From the NCBI GenBank assembly GCA_016719815.1, contig JADJYK010000003.1, positions 1 through 64,000 on the forward strand: 64,000 nt of DNA, read 5' to 3'. The notes under the pieces are model-generated. The model was not told the origin of the DNA. It did no database searches and saw only the letters and a list, made by a program, of their open reading frames with translations. Positions 41,133-50,319 of the stretch are shown here, one piece after another. Position numbers and translations under genes: made by a program. The stretch comes from Chitinophagaceae bacterium (GTDB lineage: Bacteria; Bacteroidota; Bacteroidia; Chitinophagales; Chitinophagaceae). The number at the start of each line of letters is the position of its first letter. Within the stretch, counting starts at the first letter, position 1.

Positions 41133-41152
41133 GTGATTTTGATTTTTATTCA

Positions 41153-43288
41153 TTATGCAAATTCTTCTTTAGAAACTTTGCTGTAATCATCAATCAGCTT
41201 ACGCTGGAGTTCGAATGGTACTGGCTCATAGCCGTTGAATTTCATTGTAAACTTGGCCCTGCCTTGTGTAATGGAGCGGAGTGAAGAGGAATACCCATCC
41301 ATTTCTGCCAGTGGCACTTTTGCAATTACTTTCTGAAAATGACCTTCACTATCAATGCCTTCAACAATCGCCCTGCGGCTTTGCAGATCACCCATTACAG
41401 AACCAGTAAGGTCATCCGGACATAATACTTCTACCTGGAAAATTGGCTCTAATATTTGCGGGTCGGCCTGCTGGAATGCCTGGCGGAATGCCTGCAACCC
41501 GGCAATCTTGAAAGAAATATCATTACTATCAACAGGGTGCATTTTACCATCATACACACTTACTCTAATATCTCTTGCATAAGAACCGGTAAGTGGCCCG
41601 TTCTGCATTTTTTCCATTACACCTTTCAAAATAGATGGCAAGAAACGGGCATCTATTGCTCCACCAACTATACAGTTGTAAAAAACCAGTTTTCCACCCC
41701 AGTCAAGTTCATAGGTATCACGGCCTCTGACAGTAAGATCAGCAGGTTCGGCCATTCCTTCATACCATGGTTCAATTCTCAGGAAAACCTCGCCAAACTG
41801 ACCAGCACCACCACTTTGTTTTTTATTACGATAGTTAGCATCAGCAGCTTTTCGTATCGTTTCTCGGTAAGCAATCTTTGGCTTAACAAATTTCACTTCC
41901 ACTTTGTGCTGGTGCTCTATTTTCCATTTAGCGACAGCGAGATGCATATCGCCCTGGCAATGTATAAGTGTCTGTTTCAATTCGGAAGATACTTCTACAA
42001 GGAAGGTTGGGTCTTCTTCTCTCAACTGATGCAGCGCCTGAGATAACTTTTCTTCTTCTCCTTTCTTTAGTGTTTCAATTGCTACTGTCTGGTTATACGG
42101 TGGGAATTCAATTACCGGTAACTCATAATTTTTGCCTTTTACATGCAATGTATTGTTTACATGAGTATTCTTAAGCTTCAGTGTGGGACCAATATCGCCA
42201 GCAACCAGTTCATTAATAGAAGTACGTTTATTCCCTTCTACAAGAAATAATTGGTTTATTTTTTCTATAACCCCGGTTGACTCGTTTTCAAGTTCCATTC
42301 CGGTTTTAATAGTACCAGAATAAACTTTGAAATAAGATAATTCCCCAACATGGGGTTCTGATATAGTTTTGTAAATAAAGATGCACGGAGGTCCATCAGC
42401 ATCGCAGGCAAGTTTTTCGCCTTTCTGAGTAGTTTGGGGAGGCATCTCATTGGCACTCGGAGCCACATTATCAATAAAGCCCATCAGGCGGCCACTACCC
42501 ATATCCTTTGCAGCCGACATAACAAACAGCGGGAAAAGATCATGGTTAATGATTGCATTTTTAAGGCCAGCCCTCATTTCATCCTCATCTAATTCTCCTT
42601 TATCAAAATATTTTTCCATCAGGCTTTCATCATTGCTGGCAATAGCTTCGATAAGTTCTTTGTGTAATTCATCGGCCTTTGCTTTTTCCTCATCAGGAAT
42701 CGGCAGTTTATCAGGCTTGCCTCCTTCCGGCTTAAACTTATACATCGTCATCCGGAGTACATCAATTATTTCATGAAAGCCTGGGCCTGTCTGCCTTGGG
42801 TATTGTACTACCACTACTTTATTGCTGAAATGGGACTTTGCTTCTCTTACAGCCTTATCAAAATCAGCATTCTCATCGTCCACTTTATTAACAGCAAAAA
42901 CCATCGGAGTTTTAAACTTTTCTGTAAACTCCCAGATAATATCTGTTCCAACCTCCACACCCATTACAGCATTAAGTAGCATAACCCCTGTATCTGCAAC
43001 CCTGAGAGCCGAAATAACTTCACCTACAAAGTCATCATAACCAGGCGTATCAAGGATATTTATTTTATATCCTTGCCATTTTGTATGCAGGAGCTTGCTA
43101 AAAATAGAATTACCACGTTCCTGTTCCAGTTCGTGGTAATCTCCGGTTGTATTTCGTTCGGCAATACTGCCCCTGCGGGTTATAAGACCAGCCTCAAACA
43201 GCATACATTCCGCTAAGGTGGTCTTACCTGAGCCGGCGTGGCCAAGCAAGACAATATTTTTTACATGTGAGGTATCAAATTCTGGCAT
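41153..43288 (-). CDS. Elongation factor G paralogue (EF-G2 type)
   Basis: Translational GTPase, intact at 711 residues. The P-loop is GHAGSGKTT (residues 16-24), the G3 motif DTPGYDDF near residue 80, and G4 is NKVDDE. Domain II (HVGELSYFKVYSGTIKTGME), domain III (HCQGDMHLAVAKWKIEHQHK), domain IV (GGAGQFGEVFLRIEPWYEG) and domain V (DLQSRRAIVEGIDSEGHFQK) are all present. The switch-I segment reads RNTTGDYHELEQERGNSI, where the main EF-G has an invariant RGITI-type motif; so this is a paralogue. It does not sit in the str operon (no rpsL, rpsG or tuf near). Its role may be in ribosome recycling or an accessory translation step, as for other EF-G2 proteins; this is inference. Confidence 0.88.
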   Translation of the reverse strand: MPEFDTSHVKNIVLLGHAGSGKTTLAECMLFEAGLITRRGSIAERNTTGDYHELEQERGNSIFSKLLHTKWQGYKINILDTPGYDDFVGEVISALRVADTGVMLLNAVMGVEVGTDIIWEFTEKFKTPMVFAVNKVDDENADFDKAVREAKSHFSNKVVVVQYPRQTGPGFHEIIDVLRMTMYKFKPEGGKPDKLPIPDEEKAKADELHKELIEAIASNDESLMEKYFDKGELDEDEMRAGLKNAIINHDLFPLFVMSAAKDMGSGRLMGFIDNVAPSANEMPPQTTQKGEKLACDADGPPCIFIYKTISEPHVGELSYFKVYSGTIKTGMELENESTGVIEKINQLFLVEGNKRTSINELVAGDIGPTLKLKNTHVNNTLHVKGKNYELPVIEFPPYNQTVAIETLKKGEEEKLSQALHQLREEDPTFLVEVSSELKQTLIHCQGDMHLAVAKWKIEHQHKVEVKFVKPKIAYRETIRKAADANYRNKKQSGGAGQFGEVFLRIEPWYEGMAEPADLTVRGRDTYELDWGGKLVFYNCIVGGAIDARFLPSILKGVMEKMQNGPLTGSYARDIRVSVYDGKMHPVDSNDISFKIAGLQAFRQAFQQADPQILEPIFQVEVLCPDDLTGSVMGDLQSRRAIVEGIDSEGHFQKVIAKVPLAEMDGYSSSLRSITQGRAKFTMKFNGYEPVPFELQRKLIDDYSKVSKEEFA

Positions 43289-43406
43289 AGCAAATATTTT
43301 AAGTGTTATATAATTGGTAAACGGTACAAATCTTATTCAGAGTAGAATGCCGCTTTATGAACCATGTCTTATTTTCACTGATAAAAGTCAGTACCAATTT
43401 TAGTGA

Positions 43407-43787
43407 TTACGATGCACGGTTTAGGAAATCGTTAAATTCATTTCTAAGCTCTAAAAGCGTTTTTTCAAGTGTGCGGAATTGTTCCTGCAGGTCTTCATGT
43501 TTAGTAACCGTATCATCTTTTGCTACTGTAAGGTTATCATGCTTTTCATGTGCCATTTTCAGGTCATGAGTACGAATAGCATGCTTTAAATCATGAATAT
43601 TGATAAGCTGGATATGAAACTGGTTATGAAAATGTTCGACGTCTTTGAGTTGATCCTTCGAAAGTGAGTGCCAGGTTACTTTGCGGAGTTTATTTTCGTC
43701 ATGATGAAATTCTCCACGATAATGACGGAGCTGCTCTCTCCAGGTGTTGCACTCTGCAGAGAGCTGTGAGATGTCTACCTGTACCAT
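43407..43787 (-). CDS. Histidine-rich helical hypothetical protein
   Basis: Intact at 126 residues, from ATG 43787 (MVQVDISQLSAECNTWREQL). It is strongly helical and charged, with 13 histidines (HYRGEFHHDENKLRK, DVEHFHNQFHIQLINIHDLK, HAIRTHDLKMAHEKHDNL). The C-terminus is a likely coiled coil (EQFRTLEKTLLELRNEFNDF). No signal peptide or membrane segment. The clustered histidines suggest possible metal binding, which is inference. No named family is recognised. It lies 118 bases upstream of the EF-G paralogue on the same strand and may share a transcript. Confidence 0.7.
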   Translation of the reverse strand: MVQVDISQLSAECNTWREQLRHYRGEFHHDENKLRKVTWHSLSKDQLKDVEHFHNQFHIQLINIHDLKHAIRTHDLKMAHEKHDNLTVAKDDTVTKHEDLQEQFRTLEKTLLELRNEFNDFLNRAS

Positions 43788-43928
43788 AATTTTTTGTTTT
43801 TGTAATGTGAAAAATAAAGAACTTCCTTTCTACCGCCTGCCGGCATTGCTTCTGATTTGAAGTGATTTGGCAAGCAGGTATAGAACAAATGTAAGGTAAT
43901 GAAAAATTCACTTTGCCGGACACAAGTC

Positions 43929-43985
43929 TCTTTTTTGAATGACTTTCGTCATGTTATTCAGCTGATTTTGTCAGTTCAAAAAAGA
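43929..43985. other. 57-base structured element with two internal hairpins
   Basis: An 11-base perfect inverted repeat (TCTTTTTTGAA at 43929-43939, TTCAAAAAAGA at 43975-43985) encloses two small hairpins, TGAC/GTCA (43940-43943 and 43948-43951) and CTGA/TCAG (43962-43965 and 43971-43974). The single strand could fold as a three-way junction. The A/T runs in the outer stem also resemble a bidirectional terminator, but no gene ends here. Confidence 0.5.
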
Positions 43986-44577
43986 ATCATTTTTTGTATA
44001 AGTGATTGAAAATGCATATCACTGCTCAGTAACTTAAGGTTGATCGATAGAACAGAGATATTATGATTAACGGGATCCATTGCGAATAAGTACAATTATT
44101 GATATGCTCTTACCGGTTCGTGCAATGTACATGCCCTTACAACCCTGTGCGCATGAATAACAACAAATAGACTGTGAAAGATAACTATGCTTAGATGCCT
44201 TATATAGCAGTTAAAGATATTTTCAGGGGTTCCGCCTTGCGTGAAAATATTGACGTCTCAGGCATTAACCAATACCTGTATACATGCGCCTACATAGATC
44301 GCACAGATGGCCCGGCAGGAGATTGCAATAGTACCATTTGCCTCCCTAGAAAAGTCTGAATCCGTCCGCTTAACTCTTAGTTATTACTGAAATTAATATT
44401 AGAACCATTCTCACCGTGTTGGTCACAATAAATACTTTCCCATTAATTTATGCATCCCAACAACCGGCAATTGACAACCTGATAAAAGCAGATTTTTGAA
44501 TAGTTTACTATCTGAATTTTAATGGGCTGAGAGCTGCTAAAATCGCCCTTTATTAATTGAAGCTGAAAAATTTTATG

Positions 44578-44585
44578 TACGTTTG
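44578..44585 (+). promoter_or_regulatory. -7 box of dnaG
   Basis: TACGTTTG is a perfect TAnnTTTG match ending 8 bases before ATG 44594; a TTGAA at 44557-44561 may be the -33 part. The 5' leader would be only a few bases. Confidence 0.5.
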
Positions 44586-44593
44586 ATGCCCGG

Positions 44594-46622
44594 ATGATTT
44601 CTCAAAATACCATACAACAGATACTTGGCAGACTTGACATTATTGATGTTATAGGAGGCTTTGTAAAGTTGAAGAGAAGAGGCAGTAACTACCTCGGACT
44701 TTGCCCTTTCCACAATGAAAAAACACCTTCATTTACAGTATCTCCGGCCAAAGAATTATATAAATGTTTTGGATGTGGTCGTAGCGGTAATGCTATCAGC
44801 TTCATCATGGAACATGAAAAATACAGCTATGTAGATACGTTAAAGTGGCTGGCTGCCAGGTATGGTATTGAAATTGAAGAAACCTTTCAGTCAGATGAGC
44901 AACGTCAAACGCAGTTAGCCGCTGATAGCTTATTTATCATTAACCAATTTGCAAGGGACTTCTTTGTAAAACAATTGTTTGAAACGGAGGAAGGCCGGGA
45001 TATGGGTCTCAGTTATTTCAAAGAACGGGGGTTCAGGGAAGAAATTATCAACCGGTTTCAATTAGGTTATTCACCTGAGCAGCGGGATGCCTTTACTAAG
45101 GAAGCTGTTGCAAAACAATATAGTGCAGAATTGCTGGTAAAAACAGGACTGGTTGTTAACCGTAACGACCAGTTAATGGATAATTATCGTGGCAGAGTTA
45201 TATTTCCCGTCCATAATCATAGTGGTAAAGTAGTAGGCTTTGGCGCAAGAATTTTGAAGGGTAATGATAAAGCCCCTAAATATATTAACACCCCAGAGAA
45301 TGAAATATACATAAAAAGCAAAATCCTATATGGCTCTTATTTTGCAAGGCAGGCAATTGATAAAGCAGATGAATGCTTGCTGGTAGAAGGCTATACTGAT
45401 GTAGTTTCCTTACACCAGGCAGGTATCGAAAATGCCGTGGCTAGTGGCGGCACTTCCCTTACTCCCGACCAGCTAAGACTGATAAAGAAATATACGAACA
45501 ACCTTACAATTGTCTACGATGGAGATACTGCGGGTGTAAAAGCAGCACTACGTGGTCTTGACCTTGCTTTAGAAGAGGGACTGAATGTTAAATTAGTACT
45601 CATTCCAGACAATGAAGATCCTGATTCCTATGTGAATAAAGTTGGAGCAGGAAAATTCAAGGAGTTTGTCCAAAAAAGTAAAAAGACTTCATCCTGTTTC
45701 AGCTTGAGGTGGCTTTAAAAGATGCAGGTAATGATTCAAGCAAAAATCAGAAGTAGTAAACCGCATAGCCGAAACCATTTCCAGAATTAACAAAGCAGAA
45801 GATTTCACCAAACAACAGGATTATATCAAGCAATGTTCTGAAATTCTAAAGATTGACGAAGCAGGAATGCACTCTCTGGTAAATAAGTTCATAAGAGACA
45901 GAATAGTGACTCAGGAAAGAAGAGCCCCTTTGAAGAAGCAAAACTTGCTGAAGAAAATGCAAAAAAAGCTGAACAAGCGAACTATGATGATACCACTTTC
46001 AACCTGCTGTTTAAAGATGAGTTGCAGGAACGGGAGGTGGCCCGCATTCTGCTTGAATATGGTATCAGAAAATGGAATGAAGAAAAACTGGTAGCTGATT
46101 ATATTTTTGAAGAAATGGTGGAGGAAAGTCTAATTGATAACGCTGATGTGATACGGCTTATTGCAGCTTTCAAAGAATTGCTGCAAACAACTCCAGAAAC
46201 AGCGAATCGAAATTTCTTTATATATCATCCGGATACAAAACTGAGTACACTGGCTGTTTCTCTGCTGAATTTCCCCTACGAAGAAAGTGAGCATTGGAGA
46301 AAAGAATTCAGCCAGTCAACCGGTTATCAGCAGCGATTGTTTAAGCAAGGCTATGAAGATTTTATCCATAGCATAAGCAAGGGAAATGACGAAAAATTAA
46401 TGTCTTTTTTAAAAATGGAAGAAGACAAGACAAATGACGAAGTTGAATCAGCTGTGAACTATCTTAAAATGAGAAAATAAAAGAATGCTATTAGAAAACC
46501 AGGTTGACATGGAGAAGGATCATACTCCTGAAGAGCTATTTGTGCTGCATCAAACGCACCTGCATCTTAAACAGATGGAAATGGAACTCACCAAAAAAAT
46601 GGGTGCAGTAATTCTCAAATAA
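44594..46622 (+). CDS. dnaG: DNA primase (frameshifted)
   Basis: Makes RNA primers for replication. The N-terminal CHC2 zinc finger is in GLCPFHNEKTPSFTVS and 'KELYKCFGCGRSGNAISF' (residues about 37-70). The catalytic core has 'YFKERGFREEIINRFQLGYS' and 'NYRGRVIFPVHNHSGKVVGF'. The TOPRIM metal site is 'ECLLVEGYTDVVSLHQAGIE' with VYDGDTAG. A shift near 45690 leads to the C-terminal DnaB-interaction region. Further shifts lie near 45900 and 46020. A last shift at 46480 continues with IKRMLLENQVDMEKDHTPEE and ends KKMGAVILK (stop 46620-46622). About 676 codons, a normal length. The 3' end overlaps the convergent CYTH gene by 8 bases. Confidence 0.92.
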
Positions 46623-47135
46623 CTTTTTCCATCAGCATATCACTGTAAGAAACATCAATCAGATCTTCATTGCTTACACCGAACTCCTTCATATAAAACT
46701 CACACTGCCCCAGTAATTCTTCCTGCGATAATTCTGCTTCTTTGTTACCTGCTTCAATCTCTACAAATGAACCTAAATCAGGCACTTCATCAATATGAAA
46801 TTTCACATTACGGATATAGTAAATTTCCCGTCTTTTTTAACTACCGCTTTTATACCATTGGCTTTGGTTAATACTTCTTTTATATCAACCGGATTGTCGA
46901 CCTTTAACAGGTTAAAATGAGAGTTTTTAGGTCCTGCCTGATTTGTTCTTTCATAAAAAATCAGGTTGTTTTCAATGTTTCCTTCTCTCAATTTTAGCCT
47001 TCCATTAGGAACATTAAAATACGTGTCTGTCTGCATATCTGTTCCTTTAAAATCAGCCTTATTGGCAAGCAGGTACTGCCTCACAAATATTGCATTTTTA
47101 CACTTCGCTTTTATTTCAACATTTAGCCATGACAT
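46615..47135 (-). CDS. CYTH-domain protein, class IV adenylate cyclase-like (frameshifted)
   Basis: Triphosphate tunnel metalloenzyme fold. I start at 47135 (MSWLNVEIKAKCKNAIFVRQ), where the EIKAK motif (residues 7-11) is the CYTH ExExK metal-binding signature. The tunnel strands follow: DMQTDTYFNVPNGRLKLREG, then LIFYERTNQAGPKNSHFNLL. After one shift near 46805, 'KFHIDEVPDLGSFVEIEAGN' gives the distal acidic strand. About 174 codons. Family members include adenylate cyclases, thiamine triphosphatases and tripolyphosphatases; the sequence does not allow a choice. The longer upstream frame to 47162 lacks the conserved start. Confidence 0.83.
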
Positions 47136-47191
47136 AAAAAAAGGTTTATTGCTATGCAACAAACCTCGTAAAAAAAAAAGTAAAAAAATAA

Positions 47192-47638
47192 TTATTCAGC
47201 AATAGATGCCACATGCCTTTTGCGGGAACCAACTGTATCATTTCCTCTTAAGCAATCTCCTTTTTCAAACCGCATAGCGCTCCAAACATGATCCAATTCC
47301 ACCCTTTCAATGCTCTCGTAACCGTTGTTGGTCAGCCGGTTCCAACTGGAATCACGGTTCAAATCAGTAACAATCTTGGAAGTCACTTTTGGATAGGCTA
47401 CCCAAAACTTCGAACCATCTTTTAATGAAGGCATCACATCCTGTAATATCCCATTCAACTGGTTCTCATTTATGGCAAAAACCAGTGCAAAATCAATCTT
47501 CCTGGTTTTGAGCAAAGGAGTAATATTCTTGGCAAAAGAAATTTTGCTGAATTGTTTCTCGATAGAAGAGGGTAAACCCTGAATGAGAAGATTTTTTTCG
47601 TCTGCCAGTTGTAATTTTTCAAAAACAGTTTGAGACAT
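47192..47638 (-). CDS. DUF3052-like protein
   Basis: Intact at 148 residues (MSQTVFEKLQLADEKNLLIQ). It is a Rossmann-like alpha/beta protein with 'IDFALVFAINENQLNGILQD', 'SLKDGSKFWVAYPKVTSKI' and 'ELDHVWSAMRFEK'. This matches the pattern of DUF3052-type proteins (a W-P-K strand, and W-S-x-x-R/K-F near the C-terminus). Function unknown. It is 57 bases upstream of the CYTH gene on the same strand. Confidence 0.65.
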   Translation of the reverse strand: MSQTVFEKLQLADEKNLLIQGLPSSIEKQFSKISFAKNITPLLKTRKIDFALVFAINENQLNGILQDVMPSLKDGSKFWVAYPKVTSKIVTDLNRDSSWNRLTNNGYESIERVELDHVWSAMRFEKGDCLRGNDTVGSRKRHVASIAE

Positions 47639-47808
47639 ACTTAAACATCATTTTAAAGATTCATGCTATCATAATACCTAACCTTAACCCAAAAACGTTT
47701 TTATAGAATAGCAGCAGGCAAAGGTACTAAAAATATATTTCATTTTTCGGTGGCAGAACAAAAACCCGCCAGTATTACTACGACGGGTCAATAATTAGTG
47801 CTAAGTCT

Positions 47809-48629
47809 TTATTTACCAGCAGGTACGACAGGCTTATAGTATTGCATTACTTCAGGCAGCAGTTCTTTGATTTGTTGGATCCTTTTTCCTTCAGAAGGAT
47901 GTGTACTCAAAAATTCAGGTGGTTTTTGTCCTGCAGATAACTTTTCCATTCTTTCCCATAAGCCAATGGCTTCCTGCGGATTATATCCCGACATTGCAGT
48001 CCAGATAAGCCCATATTTATCAGCCTGTAATTCATGCTTGCGGGAGAAAGGAAGCATAACACCAACTGTAGTACCAACCCCATATGCTGTATTAAAAGTG
48101 TTTGTGTTTCTTGTGGCTTGTTAGCCAAAGCTACTTGCAGTGCTACTCCTCCTAACTGCTGTACCAGTCCCTGGCTCATACGCTGATTACCGTGCTGAAG
48201 CAAAGCATGAGAAACTTCATGGCCCATTACAGCAGCCAACGCTGCTTCATTTTGCGTTACCGGCAGGATACCGGTGTAAACCACAATCTTACCACCGGGC
48301 ATACACCATGCGTTTACAGTTTTATCATCTACAAGATTAACTTGCCATTTGAAGCCGGAAAGCTGGTCTGCCATTCCTTTTTCTGTATAATATTCCTGAA
48401 CTGATTTAATAATACGCTGCCCTGCCCTTTGTACCATTGCGGCATCCTTATTTCCGCTAGCAGCAACAACTTTATTTGATGAAAGAAATGTAGTATACTC
48501 CTGGGTAGCCATTGCCTGCAACTCAGTTTCTGGCAGTAATGTAAACTGGCTCTTTCCCGTAAGGGCATTTTTTGAACATGCCACTATGAGCATTACTGAT
48601 AAAACAATAAGTGTGATTTTCTTTATCAT
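47809..48629 (-). CDS. M48-family zinc metallopeptidase, lipoprotein (frameshifted)
   Basis: Periplasmic zinc protease related to BepA/LoiP. The N-terminus is a lipoprotein signal (MIKKITLIVLSVMLIVACSK, lipobox VAC). The catalytic motif is HEVSH in AAVMGHEVSHALLQHGNQRM near residue 138. After a shift near 48070, the third zinc ligand is in 'FSRKHELQADKYGLIWTAMS'. The C-terminus holds 'FLSTHPSEGKRIQQIKELLP', the usual M48 substrate-cleft signature. About 273 codons. BepA-type proteins degrade or help assemble outer-membrane proteins; the specific client is unknown. Confidence 0.9.
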
Positions 48630-48711
48630 TGCTATAAATTTTTACTATGACGTTCAATTTCTATGCCGGGTTGGCACAGTTACAATTTCTTTGAGGTAGG
48701 TTAGGTAAGAA

Positions 48712-49383
48712 TTAGTCTGCCTTACCCGAAGTCAAATTTTTCCTTCTTTCCCGCCGTTTGTCACGGTGTTTCAATATTGGCACTTTACTTTCATTTCCCT
48801 TAAAAAGACGGCCAATATTTTTTTGGTGTGTAAGCACAACCATTAATGCCACAGCTATTGCAAATATTCTGTAAACAGGGTTATCTACATTAAAAATCAC
48901 AAGTATAAAAACGGGGAAAGCGATGCTTGCCAGTATTGAACTAAGTGATACGAAGCGGGTCAGGTACAACACAAGCATGAAAATACCCACACAACTAAGC
49001 GCCGTCCATGGAGAAATACCCAGCACCAATCCGAAAAGTGTAGCTACACCCTTGCCACCGCGAAATTCAGCCCAAATGGGGAAAATATGACCTATTACTG
49101 CTGCCAGTCCTAATATGGTCTGGAGGTTTTGTAGCCTCACTTCACTTTCGGCATATTCAGGAAGAAGCAGGGCAAGTTTTACAGCAATGATGCCTTTTAT
49201 CATATCGGCCGCCATTACAATAGTTCCCCACTTTGGCCCCAGCACCCTATAAGTATTGGTAGCCCCGGCATTTCCACTGCCATAGTCCCTGATATCAATA
49301 TCAAAGAATTGTTTGCTTACCCAAACAGATGTGGGAACACTACCAATCAAATAAGCCAATATGACCATCAACAGTTCGTTCAT
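48712..49383 (-). CDS. plsY: Acyl-phosphate:glycerol-3-phosphate acyltransferase
   Basis: Integral membrane enzyme making lysophosphatidic acid, the first step of phospholipid synthesis. Intact at 223 residues with about five membrane segments. Conserved cytosolic motifs are visible: GSVPTSVWVSK (residues 14-24), the phosphate/catalytic GSGNAGATNTYRVLGPKWGT (36-55), and GHIFPIWAEFRGGKGVATLF. The C-terminal tail is basic (KHRDKRRERRKNLTSGKAD). It is between prmA and the M48 peptidase gene on the minus strand. Confidence 0.95.
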   Translation of the reverse strand: MNELLMVILAYLIGSVPTSVWVSKQFFDIDIRDYGSGNAGATNTYRVLGPKWGTIVMAADMIKGIIAVKLALLLPEYAESEVRLQNLQTILGLAAVIGHIFPIWAEFRGGKGVATLFGLVLGISPWTALSCVGIFMLVLYLTRFVSLSSILASIAFPVFILVIFNVDNPVYRIFAIAVALMVVLTHQKNIGRLFKGNESKVPILKHRDKRRERRKNLTSGKAD

Positions 49384-49463
49384 AGAAAACCAAAGATGTG
49401 AAATACAAATTTATGCAAAAATGAAATCTGGTAACAATTTATTAATAAAGGGACCAGATGTTA

Positions 49464-50278
49464 TTACTTATTGATCTTCAGAATAATCCAACCATTCCGG
49501 TTGTTTTTTTCAACATACTTGAATCCCATTTCTTTGGCTTTTGCACTAACATCAGCTTCATCGGCTTGCAGCAGACCACTTAGCAGTAAAATACCACCTG
49601 GCGTTAACCCTTCTGCCAAGGCATTCATATTCTCAAGGATCACATTTTTATTGATATTGGCAAGAATAATATCAAATTTTCTTTTTACACTCGCCGAATT
49701 CATTTTATGAAGTTCAACCAAAGCACAATTGTTGAACTGACAATTCTCCCGGGCATTTTCAATGCTCCAATCATCATTGTCAATGGCAAAAACAGAAGCC
49801 GCACCCAATTTTTCAGCTAATATGGCTAGTACCCCGGTTCCTGTCCCGAAGTCAAACACGGATTTCCCCAAAAAAGGAATGTTCCGCATCTGCTGCATCA
49901 TCATATAAGTGGTGGCATGATGCCCGGTGCCAAAACTCATTTTTGGGGTTATGCCAATCTCGTATTCAACACTGATATTGGTTCATGAAAACATGCCCTT
50001 ACACCTACAAAGTCGTCTACAACAACAGGCTGAAAGTTCGATTCCCACAGGGCATTCCAGTTCTGCTCCGGGATGACTTGTTCGGCGTATTGAAGACGAT
50101 ATTTATAAGTTAATTCTTTCAGCAAAAACTTATTATAATCATTCTCCGGGATAAATGCTTTCAGCAAATTTTCTCCCTCTTCGAAGCCATCAAATCCTGC
50201 TTCAGATAGTTGAGCAATCAGCATATCAGCCTGTTCAGGCTGAAGATTGGTGAAAGTTATCTGTATATAATTATTCAT
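49464..50278 (-). CDS. prmA: Ribosomal protein L11 methyltransferase (frameshifted)
   Basis: Trimethylates ribosomal protein L11. The start at 50278 (MNNYIQITFTNLQPEQADML) leads into the N-terminal substrate-recognition domain (QNWNALWESNFQPVVVDDFV). A shift near 49945 joins HEPISVEYEIGITPK to MSFGTGHHATTYMMMQQMRN, the GTGHHATT motif typical of PrmA. The SAM domain is FDFGTGTGVLAILAEKLGA and 'DIILANINKNVILENMNALA'. Ends at 49464. About 271 codons, normal for Bacteroidota. Confidence 0.93.
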
Positions 50279-50285
50279 AAAAAAT

Positions 50286-50309
50286 AAAACCCTGATTTCT
50301 CAGGGTTTT
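50286..50309 (-). terminator. Terminator of pnp, upstream of prmA
   Basis: AAAACCCTGA and TCAGGGTTTT form a perfect 10-base stem with loop TTTC or its complement. It ends the pnp transcript 11 bases after its stop; the prmA ATG is 8 bases further on. Confidence 0.85.
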
Positions 50310-50319
50310 GATAGTTGTA

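Larger units (their letters stand above)
43788..44593. other. Large unexplained intergenic region
   Basis: About 800 bases without a recognised gene, between divergent genes. It holds the junction-like structured element at 43929-43985 and a plus-strand 54-codon frame at 44195-44359 (MPYIAVKDIFRGSALRENID, ending CNSTICLPRKV) with no obvious ribosome-binding site or homologue known to me. The dnaG promoter is at 44578-44585. The rest is A/T-rich without strong structure. Confidence 0.5.

Noticed and set aside
44185..44215. Short resemblance to the reverse complement of the 3' end of 23S rRNA (TGCTTAGATGC followed by AGCAGTTA)
   Set aside because: The match is limited to about 20 bases with gaps; flanking sequence does not follow the rRNA, so it is probably chance.
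44594..46622. Pseudogenisation of dnaG and other housekeeping genes
   Set aside because: Protein similarity continues unbroken across each shift and essential genes are affected alike, which fits sequencing error better than decay.
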